Assembly (NCBI GenBank): GCA_004296455.1
Contig: AP018280.1
Span: 6,560,794 to 6,624,793 of the forward strand
Source: Calothrix sp. NIES-4101
GTDB taxonomy: Bacteria > Cyanobacteriota > Cyanobacteriia > Cyanobacteriales > Nostocaceae
Length of the DNA stretch: 64,000 bases
Direction of reading: 5' to 3'
Positions within the stretch are counted from its first letter, which is position 1; each line of letters begins with the position of its first letter. The notes below the pieces were generated by a model that worked only from the letters and a program-made list of their open reading frames with translations, was not told the origin of the DNA and searched no databases. The translations under genes were made by a program, and so were the position numbers. This document shows positions 7,994 to 16,371 of this stretch, piece after piece.

Positions 7994-8884
7994 ATGAGTT
8001 CAAATCATATTCATCGTGTTGCTATTGTTGGAGGAACCCACGGCAATGAGCTAACTGGGATATTTTTAATTAAAAAATTTGAGGATTCCCCAAGTTTAAT
8101 TCAGCGACCAACTTTTGAAACTGTGACTTTGTTCGCTAATCCGAAAGCATATGCAATTGGTAAGCGATATTATCAAACAGATTTGAATCGATGTTTTACA
8201 CGTGGAGATTTAGAAAACCCGAATTTATCTACCTATGAAGCCCAACGTGCCCAAGAAATTTATCGCGCCTTTGGTACTAGTGGCGAAAAACAAGCAGATT
8301 TTGTCATAGATTTGCATAGCACGACATCAAATATGGGTTTAACGCTAATTATTCCTAGTTTAAATCGCTTTCATCTAGAATTATCGGCTTATCTAGTCTC
8401 AGTAAATCCAGAAATAAAAGTACTTTATTCAATCACCCAGCATGAGGAAAATCCGCATTTAGATTCCATTTCTACCTTTGGTTGCACTGTCGAAGTTGGT
8501 GCTGTTGCTCAGGGAATATTAGATGCCAATTTATTTCAGCGAACCGAAGCTCTGGTATTGGCAATTCTTGATTTTGTTGAGATTTATAATCAAGGGAATA
8601 ATCATCTTGTCAAGAATCAACTGGTGGTTTATCAAGTTACCCACACAATCGATTTTCCCAGAAATGAATCGGGAGAAATTCAGGCGATGATTCATCCTCG
8701 CTTGCAATTTCAAGATTACCAGCCATTAAATCCTGGTGAAGCTATGTTTTTAACTTTTGAGCATCAAAATATTATTTACCAAGGAGACTTAACTGTATAT
8801 CCTGTTTTCATTAATGAAGCTGCTTATTATGAAAAAGGAGTTGCTATGTGTATGACTCAAATTTCGGAAATTAGCCTTGTATAA
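7994..8884 (+). CDS. aspartoacylase / succinylglutamate-desuccinylase family zinc hydrolase
   Basis: The 296-residue protein carries the M14-like zinc site GGTHGNE (H16, E19), the substrate-binding DLNRCF, the second zinc histidine in DLHSTT, and a later VEVGA glutamate strand. Together these define the AspA/AstE family, matching the aspartoacylase branch in length. Aspartoacylase removes the acyl group from N-acetylaspartate in animals. The cyanobacterial substrate is not established; a role near aspartate or cyanophycin turnover would be speculation, although a cyanophycinase occurs at 50.7 kb. Start ATG 7994 gives MSSNHIHRVAIVGG. The gene is monocistronic. Confidence 0.9.
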   Translation: MSSNHIHRVAIVGGTHGNELTGIFLIKKFEDSPSLIQRPTFETVTLFANPKAYAIGKRYYQTDLNRCFTRGDLENPNLSTYEAQRAQEIYRAFGTSGEKQADFVIDLHSTTSNMGLTLIIPSLNRFHLELSAYLVSVNPEIKVLYSITQHEENPHLDSISTFGCTVEVGAVAQGILDANLFQRTEALVLAILDFVEIYNQGNNHLVKNQLVVYQVTHTIDFPRNESGEIQAMIHPRLQFQDYQPLNPGEAMFLTFEHQNIIYQGDLTVYPVFINEAAYYEKGVAMCMTQISEISLV

Positions 8885-9386
8885 TTACATAAATAAGTCG
8901 AGTTATTCAGCAATTTAAACACTGTCTTCTCTCAGTATTGACACAAATTATAATAAATATTTAAGATTTATAGAAAGAGTCAGATGATTGCTTAATTATT
9001 ATTTAATAATTGCATGAAACTTATGATGGGAATCATCGCAGCAAATAATATCTAGAAATTAATTTTTATACAATACAATTAGCGACTTCTCTGTTTTGAG
9101 TTGAGATTCTGACGACAGGGTGATGACTTCTGGAATGATATTTTTTTTGATATTATTTCTTGGATATACAGCAAAATCTGCCAATCATTGATGAAATGCG
9201 GGCAATCTTTGTTACTTCGGTAGATAGACAGCTTTGCAGAAAAGTTTTACAATTTGACTCATCTCTAGTAAGTTAACTCATTGCTTAATTAAAATAACCA
9301 TAGTAAAGATTTGTAAGTAACACTGTTGTTAAGATAGCGTTGCGATCTCTGAAATTAAAAAATCTTGTACAAAGGAAAGCAACACA
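8885..9386. other. 500-base AT-rich gap
   Basis: No gene is recognised. It contains an AT-only palindrome, AATTATTA-TT-TAATAATT, at 8994-9011, and presumably the promoter of the small gene at 9387. There is no tRNA and no known riboswitch pattern. Confidence 0.5.
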
Positions 9387-9509
9387 ATGGATGTAAAACT
9401 AATTTTAGCCGTATTAACAGTTGTCTTTACTGTAGCTTGTTTATTCTTCGGCACAAAAAATGGATTTTATGATTCGGATAATTATCACGGAAATGGTTCG
9501 GCACACTAA
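9387..9509 (+). CDS. 40-residue single-helix protein, possibly Psb35-related
   Basis: A short frame from ATG 9387 to TAA 9507-9509, preceded by a good AAAGGAAAG ribosome site. The product begins MDVKLILAVLTVVFTVACLF, one membrane helix at residues 4-21, followed by a polar tail GTKNGFYDSDNYHGNGSAH. This looks like the small cyanobacterial proteins filed as photosystem II Psb35-related; I recall the family but cannot verify it, so the name is tentative. A thylakoid single-pass protein is likely. The gene is isolated, with about 370 non-coding bases on its 3' side. Confidence 0.7.
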   Translation: MDVKLILAVLTVVFTVACLFFGTKNGFYDSDNYHGNGSAH

Positions 9510-9878
9510 TTAGCCAACGAATCCATATTCTCAAGCATTAAATGTTGGATATTGAATTTCAATCTCTAACGAGGAAGTTGGAGAGAATGTTTGAACATTA
9601 TGGTTGTGACAACAAGACCCTCAAGACCTAACCCCTAAAATCTTCTTGATTGGAGCTAAAGAATAAAAACCAACTTTCTCACTTCTCTTCTCCAGGAGCA
9701 GAAATTCGGATCAGGTTTTGCGTGTTATGTTACGATTCTGATTTTCCAAACATCCTTTGAGAGCAATCTCCAAGTACGATTGCTGGGGTATAACATTAGC
9801 CTCAAGGCTTAACCCCAGCCTACACTTATTTAAAATTTAACGACGTTTAATTGGTTGAGACCAGTTTGATGTAGGAGC
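9510..9878. other. intergenic gap with a weak hairpin
   Basis: TCTCTAAC (9563-9570) can pair with GTTGGAGA (9577-9584), one G-T pair included, about 55 bases after the small gene. Beyond that I see no gene or RNA. The segment 9780-9830 has 'ctcaaggcttaaccccagcc', a stem-like motif of no known function. Confidence 0.4.
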
Positions 9879-11630
9879 ATGAGCGATACTCCTTGGGAGA
9901 AGCCTAACCTGCGCCAACAGGAAGCGGGTGTGCAAAAGGAATCATCTAACGATGATGCAGAGCATCCGCTCGACGGCAAAGATATTTCGGTATCCTCACG
10001 ATCTAGTTTTGGGGAATCAACTTGCGATTTAGAATGTTTTGCCTATGGGGTTCACCATAACGGTGAAGGTGTTTGTCTATTAGTACGAATGGGACAACAC
10101 CGGGTTTTACTTGACTGTGGTTTATCTGATATTTCAATTTTGGTGCAGGATGTCACAAAATCAGCGCGTCCAGGAAAATCACCATTACCAGCCGATTTAG
10201 TTCTCACCAGTCACGCTCACCCCGATCATGCGCGAGGTCTTTTAAAGCTGCATGAAATTTATCCTTTGTTACCAATTTATGGTAGTGAGGTGACGACTCA
10301 ACTATTACCGCTAAATTGGTTAGAACGAGAGGATAAAGAGAATTTACACTTTTGCCAAGCTTTGCCGTTACGATCGCCCATTGAATTGAAGCCGGGATTA
10401 GTTGTGGAGTTATTTCCCGCCGGACATTTACCTGGTGCAGTCGCGACTTTACTTACATATACCACCCCCCAACGCGCCTACAAACTACTGTATACTGGCG
10501 ATTTTTTCCTATCTAATTCTCGCCTAGTGGAAGGTTTACGCTTGGAAGAATTGCGGGGTTTGGAACTCGATGTTTTAATTATTGAGGGTTCCTATGGTAC
10601 TGCCAGACACCCTCACCGTCGCAACCAAGAAAATCAACTGGCAGAAAGAATTAATCGTGCGATCGCAGATGGTTATTCTGTGCTGATGCCTACTTCCGGT
10701 TTGGGTTTAGGTCAAGAATTGCTCATGTTGCTTCGCAGTCATCATCATTTTACCGGACGGGATTTAGATATTTGGGTTGATGGCACTGTCGCTATTGGTT
10801 GTGATGTATACCTAGAATTATTGCCGCACTTACCTGCGTCAGTCCAAAATTTTGCCCGTCATCAACCTTTGTTTTGGGATGAACGAGTACGTCCCCGCGT
10901 GCGAAAAATACCACCAGAAAGGCGTGCAGTCGTTGGTAAAGCACCTTGTATTGTCTTAACTGACTTTAATATTGATCTTGAAGAATATTGTCAACCAGAA
11001 ACTGGGCCTTGGTTGATTTTAATCCCAGAAAAAAAGCAGTTTGCAATTGACAAAAATCTATCGCCATCGATACAGGTCGAAAATTACTTTTTAGCACAAC
11101 ACAGTGATGGCCCAGGGACAACCCAATTAATTCATAATTTGCGACCACAGCATGTTATTTTTGTCCACGGTTCGCCCGTTTATTTAGCCGACTTAACCAG
11201 CTTGGATGAGTTACAAAATCGCTATCACGTACATTCACCAGCCCCAGGTGTATTAGTTGAGCTACCTATTGGTGATACTTTTTTGCAGCCAGCCGCACCA
11301 GAAACAAACTATGAAGGCGAACTCACGGAATTAGGAACAGTAGTAACAATTACGTTACCAGATGCGATCGCGGCTGATCCTCGCTGGCGACAATTTGCCG
11401 ATACAGGGTTAATCGAAGCACGCTGGCAAGGTGAGGAGTTAGTCTTGCGTGGACTATCACAGCGCGAATTAATGAATCAAACCAGTGACAGATTTATGTG
11501 GCAAGATGTGGATTGCTGTGGAACTTGTCGGCATCAACGGGGAGGACGGTGTTGGAACCAAGCATCCCCACTGTACAACTTCCGAGTGACGCTGGAAGGT
11601 TATTGTCCAGCATTTGAAAGCCAAAAATAA
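9879..11630 (+). CDS. MBL-fold / beta-CASP-type hydrolase with C-terminal cysteine cluster
   Basis: The protein has 583 residues. An unstructured acidic head (1-45) precedes a metallo-beta-lactamase domain with intact HAHPDH at 112-117, FPAGHLPGA (third histidine region) and LYTGDFF. A beta-CASP-like region follows (VLIIEGSYG; ADGYSVLMPTSGLGLGQE; VIFVHGSP). This arrangement is that of nucleic-acid-processing MBL enzymes (RNase J/CPSF73 relatives). The last 40 residues hold five cysteines (546, 547, 550, 558, 576) in a CxxC-x7-C layout, probably a zinc or Fe-S knuckle not found in RNase J. RNA or DNA processing is inferred. The gene is single with its own terminator. Confidence 0.85.
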   Translation: MSDTPWEKPNLRQQEAGVQKESSNDDAEHPLDGKDISVSSRSSFGESTCDLECFAYGVHHNGEGVCLLVRMGQHRVLLDCGLSDISILVQDVTKSARPGKSPLPADLVLTSHAHPDHARGLLKLHEIYPLLPIYGSEVTTQLLPLNWLEREDKENLHFCQALPLRSPIELKPGLVVELFPAGHLPGAVATLLTYTTPQRAYKLLYTGDFFLSNSRLVEGLRLEELRGLELDVLIIEGSYGTARHPHRRNQENQLAERINRAIADGYSVLMPTSGLGLGQELLMLLRSHHHFTGRDLDIWVDGTVAIGCDVYLELLPHLPASVQNFARHQPLFWDERVRPRVRKIPPERRAVVGKAPCIVLTDFNIDLEEYCQPETGPWLILIPEKKQFAIDKNLSPSIQVENYFLAQHSDGPGTTQLIHNLRPQHVIFVHGSPVYLADLTSLDELQNRYHVHSPAPGVLVELPIGDTFLQPAAPETNYEGELTELGTVVTITLPDAIAADPRWRQFADTGLIEARWQGEELVLRGLSQRELMNQTSDRFMWQDVDCCGTCRHQRGGRCWNQASPLYNFRVTLEGYCPAFESQK

Positions 11631-11660
11631 ATTTGATTTCAAACTTCAAACCTAAAACAC

Positions 11661-11693
11661 ATAGTCCCTTTCCAAAGAAGGAAAAGGGACTAT
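11661..11693. terminator. bidirectional hairpin terminator
   Basis: ATAGTCCCTTTCC (11661-11673) pairs with GGAAAAGGGACTAT (11680-11693), with a single bulged A and a six-base loop. It lies between convergent genes ending at 11630 and 11746 and could serve both. Confidence 0.7.
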
Positions 11694-11745
11694 CGTTAAT
11701 CTTGTAAGTTTTGAAAAAATACCCTGAACCGGGAGAATTTAGACT

Positions 11746-12057
11746 TTACTCCGGGCTAGAGTCAGGATAATGGTTACGGATACGTTCAGCCTCAGGACAA
11801 TCTTCTGTTAAAAGTGGTTCAACGTTTCCACGAGGAACTGAAGCCAATTTCTGGGTGACAGCGCCTATACTTTCGAGGCGAACCATCTCTTCCCAAGAAC
11901 AGATTTCGTCTTCTTCATCAGTTTCATATCGTAAGGTTACTAAATCTCCTTCTATATCGAGGATGCGGGCGCGCTCTATCCAGCGTTGCTGGTCCCGCAA
12001 GAAAACGCATACCTCCCGCCCATCACAACACAATTGATAAATCTTGCGGTGTAGCAT
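11746..12057 (-). CDS. conserved cyanobacterial protein (DUF6679-like)
   Basis: The 103-residue protein reads MLHRKIYQLCCDGREVCVFL, then DQQRWIERARILDIEGDLVTLRYE, an acidic turn and a 'CSWEEMVRLESIGAVTQKLA' helix. The pattern of short beta strands resembles a small barrel (SH3/Tudor-like), and I recall this family as DUF6679, widespread in cyanobacteria. There is no membrane segment and no catalytic motif. The start ATG at 12055-12057 is the only good one. The function is unknown. It is convergent with the beta-CASP-type gene. Confidence 0.72.
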   Translation of the reverse strand: MLHRKIYQLCCDGREVCVFLRDQQRWIERARILDIEGDLVTLRYETDEEDEICSWEEMVRLESIGAVTQKLASVPRGNVEPLLTEDCPEAERIRNHYPDSSPE

Positions 12058-12678
12058 CTACTACTTCTGCCTTTTTATACAAAGTTAAATTTTTCAAAAT
12101 CAGAGTATTCTCCCAATCTAGATAGCGTCATTTGATGGTCCGAAAAACTAACACATCAAAGGCGCTTTTAAGCTTCTCTAGCTATTCAGAGAATATCCCT
12201 CTCATAGAAATCGCATAACTCAGGATACTGCCTTACCAGATTAATCATCACTGGTGAGTCCTTATTCTCATTGTGTAATAAATTATACTCTAAAAAAAGA
12301 GTTAGTTGCGGTTGTATGAGTTGCCTGTTTGTACTTTTTGGCATCGCTGGGAACTCTAGGGACTAGGCTTTTACTTTTACCCTTGTGTATTACGATCTTA
12401 GCTCATTCTCTCGCTGACCTAAACTATTTTGAGTAATAACTTTGAGTAAAAACAACGAAACTGTTTTTTTTATGGGTTATTAAGATTTGTACAGTTTGTT
12501 TTCAGGTCTACTTGACAGCAAAGAAGCATAGTGAAAGTAGACATAAATGATGTCTCAGATAAGGTTAGATTAGTAATTCTACTTCAATAGTACTAAAAAT
12601 TCTATATGGAATGCGACTCTTTGCAAGAATAATTCAACAATTCTGATATTGAGAACAATAATAAAGCTTTATTTACAT
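12058..12678. other. 620-base gap, nothing recognised
   Basis: AT-rich intergenic DNA between two minus-strand genes, holding the promoter of the DUF6679-like gene. I looked for tRNA, tmRNA, 6S-like and small reading frames and found none I can support. An unannotated small RNA cannot be excluded. Confidence 0.4.
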
Positions 12679-12888
12679 TTATTTAAACTGCATTAGCAAT
12701 TCAAACCAGTGGCTTGAGGGGGCTTCTCGCTTAACTGTTCCAGCCTGAACCGCATTACGCAGAGCAACTAAAGCTGCTAAATCATCGGGCAAATAACTTT
12801 TTGCCGCTAATACTTGCAGAAGCAGACCTTCTGACTCAACGCTTAAATATCCAGTCTGAAAAGCAGATTCAACCAAAGAGCGAATCAT
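12679..12888 (-). CDS. small conserved hypothetical protein
   Basis: A 69-residue frame starts MIRSLVESAFQTGYLSVESE and continues as two or three predicted helices (LLLQVLAAK; DLAALVALRNAVQAG) with a 'VKRE' turn. The helical pattern and the 'LVESAFQTGYLS' opening recur in small cyanobacterial proteins of unknown function. There is no signal or membrane segment. A weak ribosome site (GGACGTAAT region upstream on this strand) is not decisive. Moderate confidence that it is a real gene. Confidence 0.6.
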   Translation of the reverse strand: MIRSLVESAFQTGYLSVESEGLLLQVLAAKSYLPDDLAALVALRNAVQAGTVKREAPSSHWFELLMQFK

Positions 12889-13284
12889 TTTTATTTAGGA
12901 CGTAATTAGGGGTTTATATACTCCACTGTGGAATATTTTTATCTATTGTCGGTTGATGTGAGTCAGCCTAAATAGGTGATGTATATCTCTTAATTAATGT
13001 GATTAAAGTCACAACTAATACGTAAAATATTTACTATGTCTGAAATCGTTAATATTTAAAAGATAACTTCGTCATTTATAATTAGTAATTAATTTTTATC
13101 TCAAAAAAGACTGTAACTTTAAATACTATTGCTATAGTGTTATTGCTTAACTTACTGAATCTGCTTGTAATCAATCTTTTTCCTGCCTCAACTGCTGAAC
13201 GAAAGATGGCTGACAATTTTTGAGCCGTTTTCACTTAGCTGATATTGGGTTTTGCGCCCACTGAAAAACAATTTGCTAATGCAA
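12889..13284. other. 396-base gap
   Basis: AT-rich DNA downstream of the Nif3 gene and upstream of the 69-residue gene. Directly after the Nif3 stop, the minus strand has about 30 open codons reading FFSGRKTQYQLSENGSKIV, faintly like a winged-helix tail. It has no start and is too short to call. Confidence 0.4.
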
Positions 13285-14088
13285 TTATTGAAAAAACAGG
13301 CGGAAATCTTCATCAAGTCTACTGAGTTGTGCCCAATCGATACCTAAAGTTTGAAGTTTTTTGACAAGTTGTTCACAGGCGGGTCGTTCGGTTGCATAAT
13401 GTCCAGCATCAATGAGAATGAGATTGCGATCGCGACTTTCTTGGAACTGATGAAATTTACAATCGGATGTCAGATAAGCTTGAGCGCCAGTTTTCACCGT
13501 TGCAGAAATAAAACTAGCACCAGAACCGCCTAAAACGGCTACCCGTTCAATATGCTCGCTGAAATCGCCTGCGGGTGAAAAAATTAGATTAGGTGGCGCG
13601 AGACGAGTTTGAATCACTCCCAATAAATCACGTAAAGTTAGAGAAGGGATTAAATTTCCAACTCGACCATATCCCAAGCCATTTTGAGTAGGTACAATAG
13701 GCACAGTTTCCTGAAGTTCTAGAAGCTGCGCCAGAACATCGGCAGTACCATCTTCAACTTGATCGAAATTTGTATGAGCAGTATAGATGCCAATCTTGTG
13801 AATAAAAGCTAAACGTACCATATCAGCGATCGCATCACCAGTACGTAAAGATTTTTGGGGGCTAAAAATTAAGGGATGGTGAGCAAAAATTAAATTGACA
13901 GCAGTTCCTTGATTCCGAAGTGCGATCGCCTCTTTCATTACTGCTAAAGTTGGAGTTAAGCATACTAATACCTTGGCCTTTTCTTCTAAAATTCCAGGCT
14001 CAACCTGCCAACCACAATTATCCCAACTTTCTTGCCAAGCGGGATTTGCCCAAGATTCAAACCAGTTAATTAAGTCTATGATTTTCAT
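13285..14088 (-). CDS. Nif3-like dinuclear metal centre hexameric protein
   Basis: The 267-residue protein shows the family's metal ligands: AHHPLIF near residues 69-75, the AHTNFD motif, and the C-terminal GHYATE pair. SWDNCGWQV near the N-terminus is another hallmark. Members form toroidal hexamers with two metals per subunit and are loosely called NIF3 or GTP cyclohydrolase 1 type 2; the cellular function remains uncertain. The length suits the short form without the inserted PII-like domain. The gene lies 24 bases downstream of the minus-strand gene 14113-14850, so they are probably co-transcribed. Confidence 0.92.
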   Translation of the reverse strand: MKIIDLINWFESWANPAWQESWDNCGWQVEPGILEEKAKVLVCLTPTLAVMKEAIALRNQGTAVNLIFAHHPLIFSPQKSLRTGDAIADMVRLAFIHKIGIYTAHTNFDQVEDGTADVLAQLLELQETVPIVPTQNGLGYGRVGNLIPSLTLRDLLGVIQTRLAPPNLIFSPAGDFSEHIERVAVLGGSGASFISATVKTGAQAYLTSDCKFHQFQESRDRNLILIDAGHYATERPACEQLVKKLQTLGIDWAQLSRLDEDFRLFFQ

Positions 14089-14112
14089 TTAGTTATTGGT
14101 GATTCCAGATTC

Positions 14113-14850
14113 TTAAGAATTACGAATTGCTAACGCAGCTTGTTCACGCATCTCATCAAAGGGTTTATCCCATATTGGATAAGTATTCCAATTCCACGCA
14201 GCCACAGGAATCATGTTTGAATCAGCGAGATAGGTGAGCAAACGATACTCATCTTCTGGATTGCGTGGAAAACAGAAAGAATTGCGAAAACGACCACGTG
14301 AGATATGATGATATCGCTTATCTTCCACGCGAACTAAATTTAATATTTCTTCACCTTTGGCAAGTAAATAGTCTAAAAAAATAGGATTAAATGGTTGGAC
14401 GTGAGAACGATTTTCTGGGTCTTTTTTTACCCACCGTGCCCAATCAAACCCATACATAAAATCATGCACATAACGAAAACGTATTTTTCCTCTACAACCA
14501 AATATATTCATTAAATCAACAATTTTTTGACCAAAAGAATCTAGAAATACAATTGCTCCATCCTCTGCACTTAGGGATTGTTCTAGCATATGCAAAACCA
14601 TTAAATCAAAATCCCAGAAAATATTTTCTGGGAAATTTTCTAACTGAGCAGAAAGTATAATTTCTATAGTGTGGTAAAGACAGTCGATAATTTGTTGATT
14701 GCAAGTCTTTTCACTGACTAAATTACCTATTTCTTGAAAGCTGGTAATTAAATCGCGATCGGGGCTGAGTGAAAGTGGCTGGATACTACTTTGGGCAATG
14801 ATTTCATCAAGAATCTTAAAATCAGAGGTTGATGTTGCTTTCTCATTCAT
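14113..14850 (-). CDS. conserved hypothetical protein upstream of nif3-like gene
   Basis: I do not recognise a domain in these 245 residues. The protein looks soluble, with an aromatic-rich centre (RFRYVHDFMYGFDWARWVKK), a 'HHISRGRFRNSFCFPRNPED' stretch and a tryptophan-rich 'VAAWNWNTYPIWDKPFDEM' near the end. The many conserved-looking W, R and H residues suggest a folded enzyme or binding protein. ATG at 14848-14850 starts MNEKATSTSD. The 24-base spacing to the Nif3-like gene implies an operon, the only functional hint. Confidence 0.65.
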   Translation of the reverse strand: MNEKATSTSDFKILDEIIAQSSIQPLSLSPDRDLITSFQEIGNLVSEKTCNQQIIDCLYHTIEIILSAQLENFPENIFWDFDLMVLHMLEQSLSAEDGAIVFLDSFGQKIVDLMNIFGCRGKIRFRYVHDFMYGFDWARWVKKDPENRSHVQPFNPIFLDYLLAKGEEILNLVRVEDKRYHHISRGRFRNSFCFPRNPEDEYRLLTYLADSNMIPVAAWNWNTYPIWDKPFDEMREQAALAIRNS

Positions 14851-15142
14851 TTTTAGTTCACATTTATTAAAATAACTTCAATATTTGACAACAATACCTA
14901 ATACACATTGACCCAATATAGTTTGAATATAATTCACGAATTATTGTAATATTAAAGTTGAATATGATATGTAAATATTTTTATGATTATTTTTTAGATG
15001 CTTGATTTTAGCAAGCGATTTTAGCAACTTTTGGGTCAAGAATATAGTTATATATTCAGGACAAGTTGATATACGACGAACTGCGATCGCATTTTGGCTT
15101 GAGTAAACCTAAAATAAAATCTGAATTTTGGAAACTTAGACA

Positions 15143-15754
15143 GTGCAAAAGATAGTGCAAACCGAGCAATTACCAACTATAAACGCCCTCAAAGAATCGA
15201 CTAGCAACGCTTGGATTGAGCAAGCGCTTTCTAATTTAGATATTATCTTGCTTGATCATTCGCACTGCGAACGCAAAGCTGCTGGTGTCGCTTTAAATTT
15301 TATGTTTGCCTATCCTTCTAATACCAAAATGGTAAGGGAATTAACTAAAATAGCTCAAGAAGAACTAGAACACTTTGAGCTAGTTAATCAATGGCTGGAA
15401 CGGCGAAATATACCCTTGGCTCCGCTACCTCCACCTCCCTATGGTGCTGCTTTAAAAGCACAAGTTCGTCCGCATAAACCGTATAAATTCCTTGATTCTT
15501 TGTTAGTGACTGGTTTAATTGAAGCTCGCAGCCACGAACGCTTAGGGTTACTCGCAACACATTGCCCTGAGCCAGAATTGGCTAGGTTTTATAAGGGCTT
15601 GATGGCATCAGAGGCTCGACATTTTGGGGTTTATTGGGTATTAGCGGATACGTATTTTGACAGACAAATTGTGATGGAACGATTAGATGAATTAGCGGTG
15701 GTGGAAAGCGAGATATTATCTACTTTGCATCCTGAACCCAGAATCCATAGTTAG
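15143..15754 (+). CDS. miaE: tRNA-(ms2io6A37) hydroxylase
   Basis: This 203-residue ferritin-like di-iron protein matches MiaE. Probable iron ligands are E43 (HCERKAA), E74/H77 (EELEH), E127 (LIEARSHER) and E157/H160 (ASEARH), in the expected two helix pairs. MiaE hydroxylates the isopentenyl group of ms2i6A at position 37 of tRNAs reading U-codons, using O2. A proline-rich loop (PLAPLPPPPYG) lies between the helix pairs as in the family. GTG at 15143 is the start. It is a single gene followed by a hairpin. Confidence 0.93.
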   Translation: MQKIVQTEQLPTINALKESTSNAWIEQALSNLDIILLDHSHCERKAAGVALNFMFAYPSNTKMVRELTKIAQEELEHFELVNQWLERRNIPLAPLPPPPYGAALKAQVRPHKPYKFLDSLLVTGLIEARSHERLGLLATHCPEPELARFYKGLMASEARHFGVYWVLADTYFDRQIVMERLDELAVVESEILSTLHPEPRIHS

Positions 15755-15800
15755 GAAACAGGAGCCATGATTGTTTGTAGTGTTGATGTTGGTGGTGTGG

Positions 15801-15826
15801 ACATCTTGCCCGCGTGAGCAAGATGT
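15801..15826. repeat. perfect hairpin downstream of miaE
   Basis: ACATCTTGC (15801-15809) and GCAAGATGT (15818-15826) form a 9-bp perfect stem with an 8-base loop. There is no U tract. Similar 'acatcttgcccgc' hairpins are dispersed in Nostocales, so it may be a repeat rather than a terminator. Confidence 0.6.
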
Positions 15827-16008
15827 TAGCCTTACGGACACCCACGCGAATTTATATCATGTGCGGTTAAATACCAAGATAAAACTGACGCGGAGAAAAA
15901 CTAATAATAACTGACTTACCGGACTTGGTATTACTACTGTTTTCACTCGGTGCCAAACACAATGCATCTCCACAAATATTGCGGGTTTGATGGTGAAATT
16001 ACAAGCTT

Positions 16009-16227
16009 CTAATCAATTGAAATTGATTGAGGACCTGATGTTCTACCATTCTGTGTATCAGAATTATTAGCAGAATTTGTATTTACCCCAAGTTGCTGGT
16101 TGAGCCAGCTTTTTACTGGATCATCAGCAAGACTAAGTTTCAGCGCACCAGAGACAAAACCACCCATAAACGAAGCTGGGTGTTGGGCAAATTGTTTAAA
16201 TATTGGTGTTAATTCATCAAGGAACAT
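16009..16227 (-). CDS. small conserved hypothetical protein
   Basis: A 72-residue frame begins MFLDELTPIFKQFAQHPASFMGGFVSGALKLSLADDPVKSWL and ends in a polar Ser/Asn/Thr-rich tail. The glycine-rich FMGGFVSGALKL could dip into a membrane. Only the first 48 residues look constrained. It lies downstream of nrdJ on the same strand with a 144-base gap. I recall similar short cyanobacterial proteins without function. Confidence 0.6.
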   Translation of the reverse strand: MFLDELTPIFKQFAQHPASFMGGFVSGALKLSLADDPVKSWLNQQLGVNTNSANNSDTQNGRTSGPQSISID

Positions 16228-16371
16228 TTTGAGCCTGCTTGTTGTAGGTTTCTCAATTTATCTTAATGATTTTATGAGAATTAGGTATGGGGAGATGGGG
16301 GAGATGGAGAGAAAAAATAAAATTTTCTATTCTTCCATATATATCTTTGTCCCCTCGTCCCCGCGTTCCCT

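Noticed and set aside
13180-13284. About 30 open codons after nif3 (minus strand) reading GRKTQYQLSENGSKIV, like a winged-helix tail.
   Set aside because: No start, stop codons on both sides, and too short to separate from chance.
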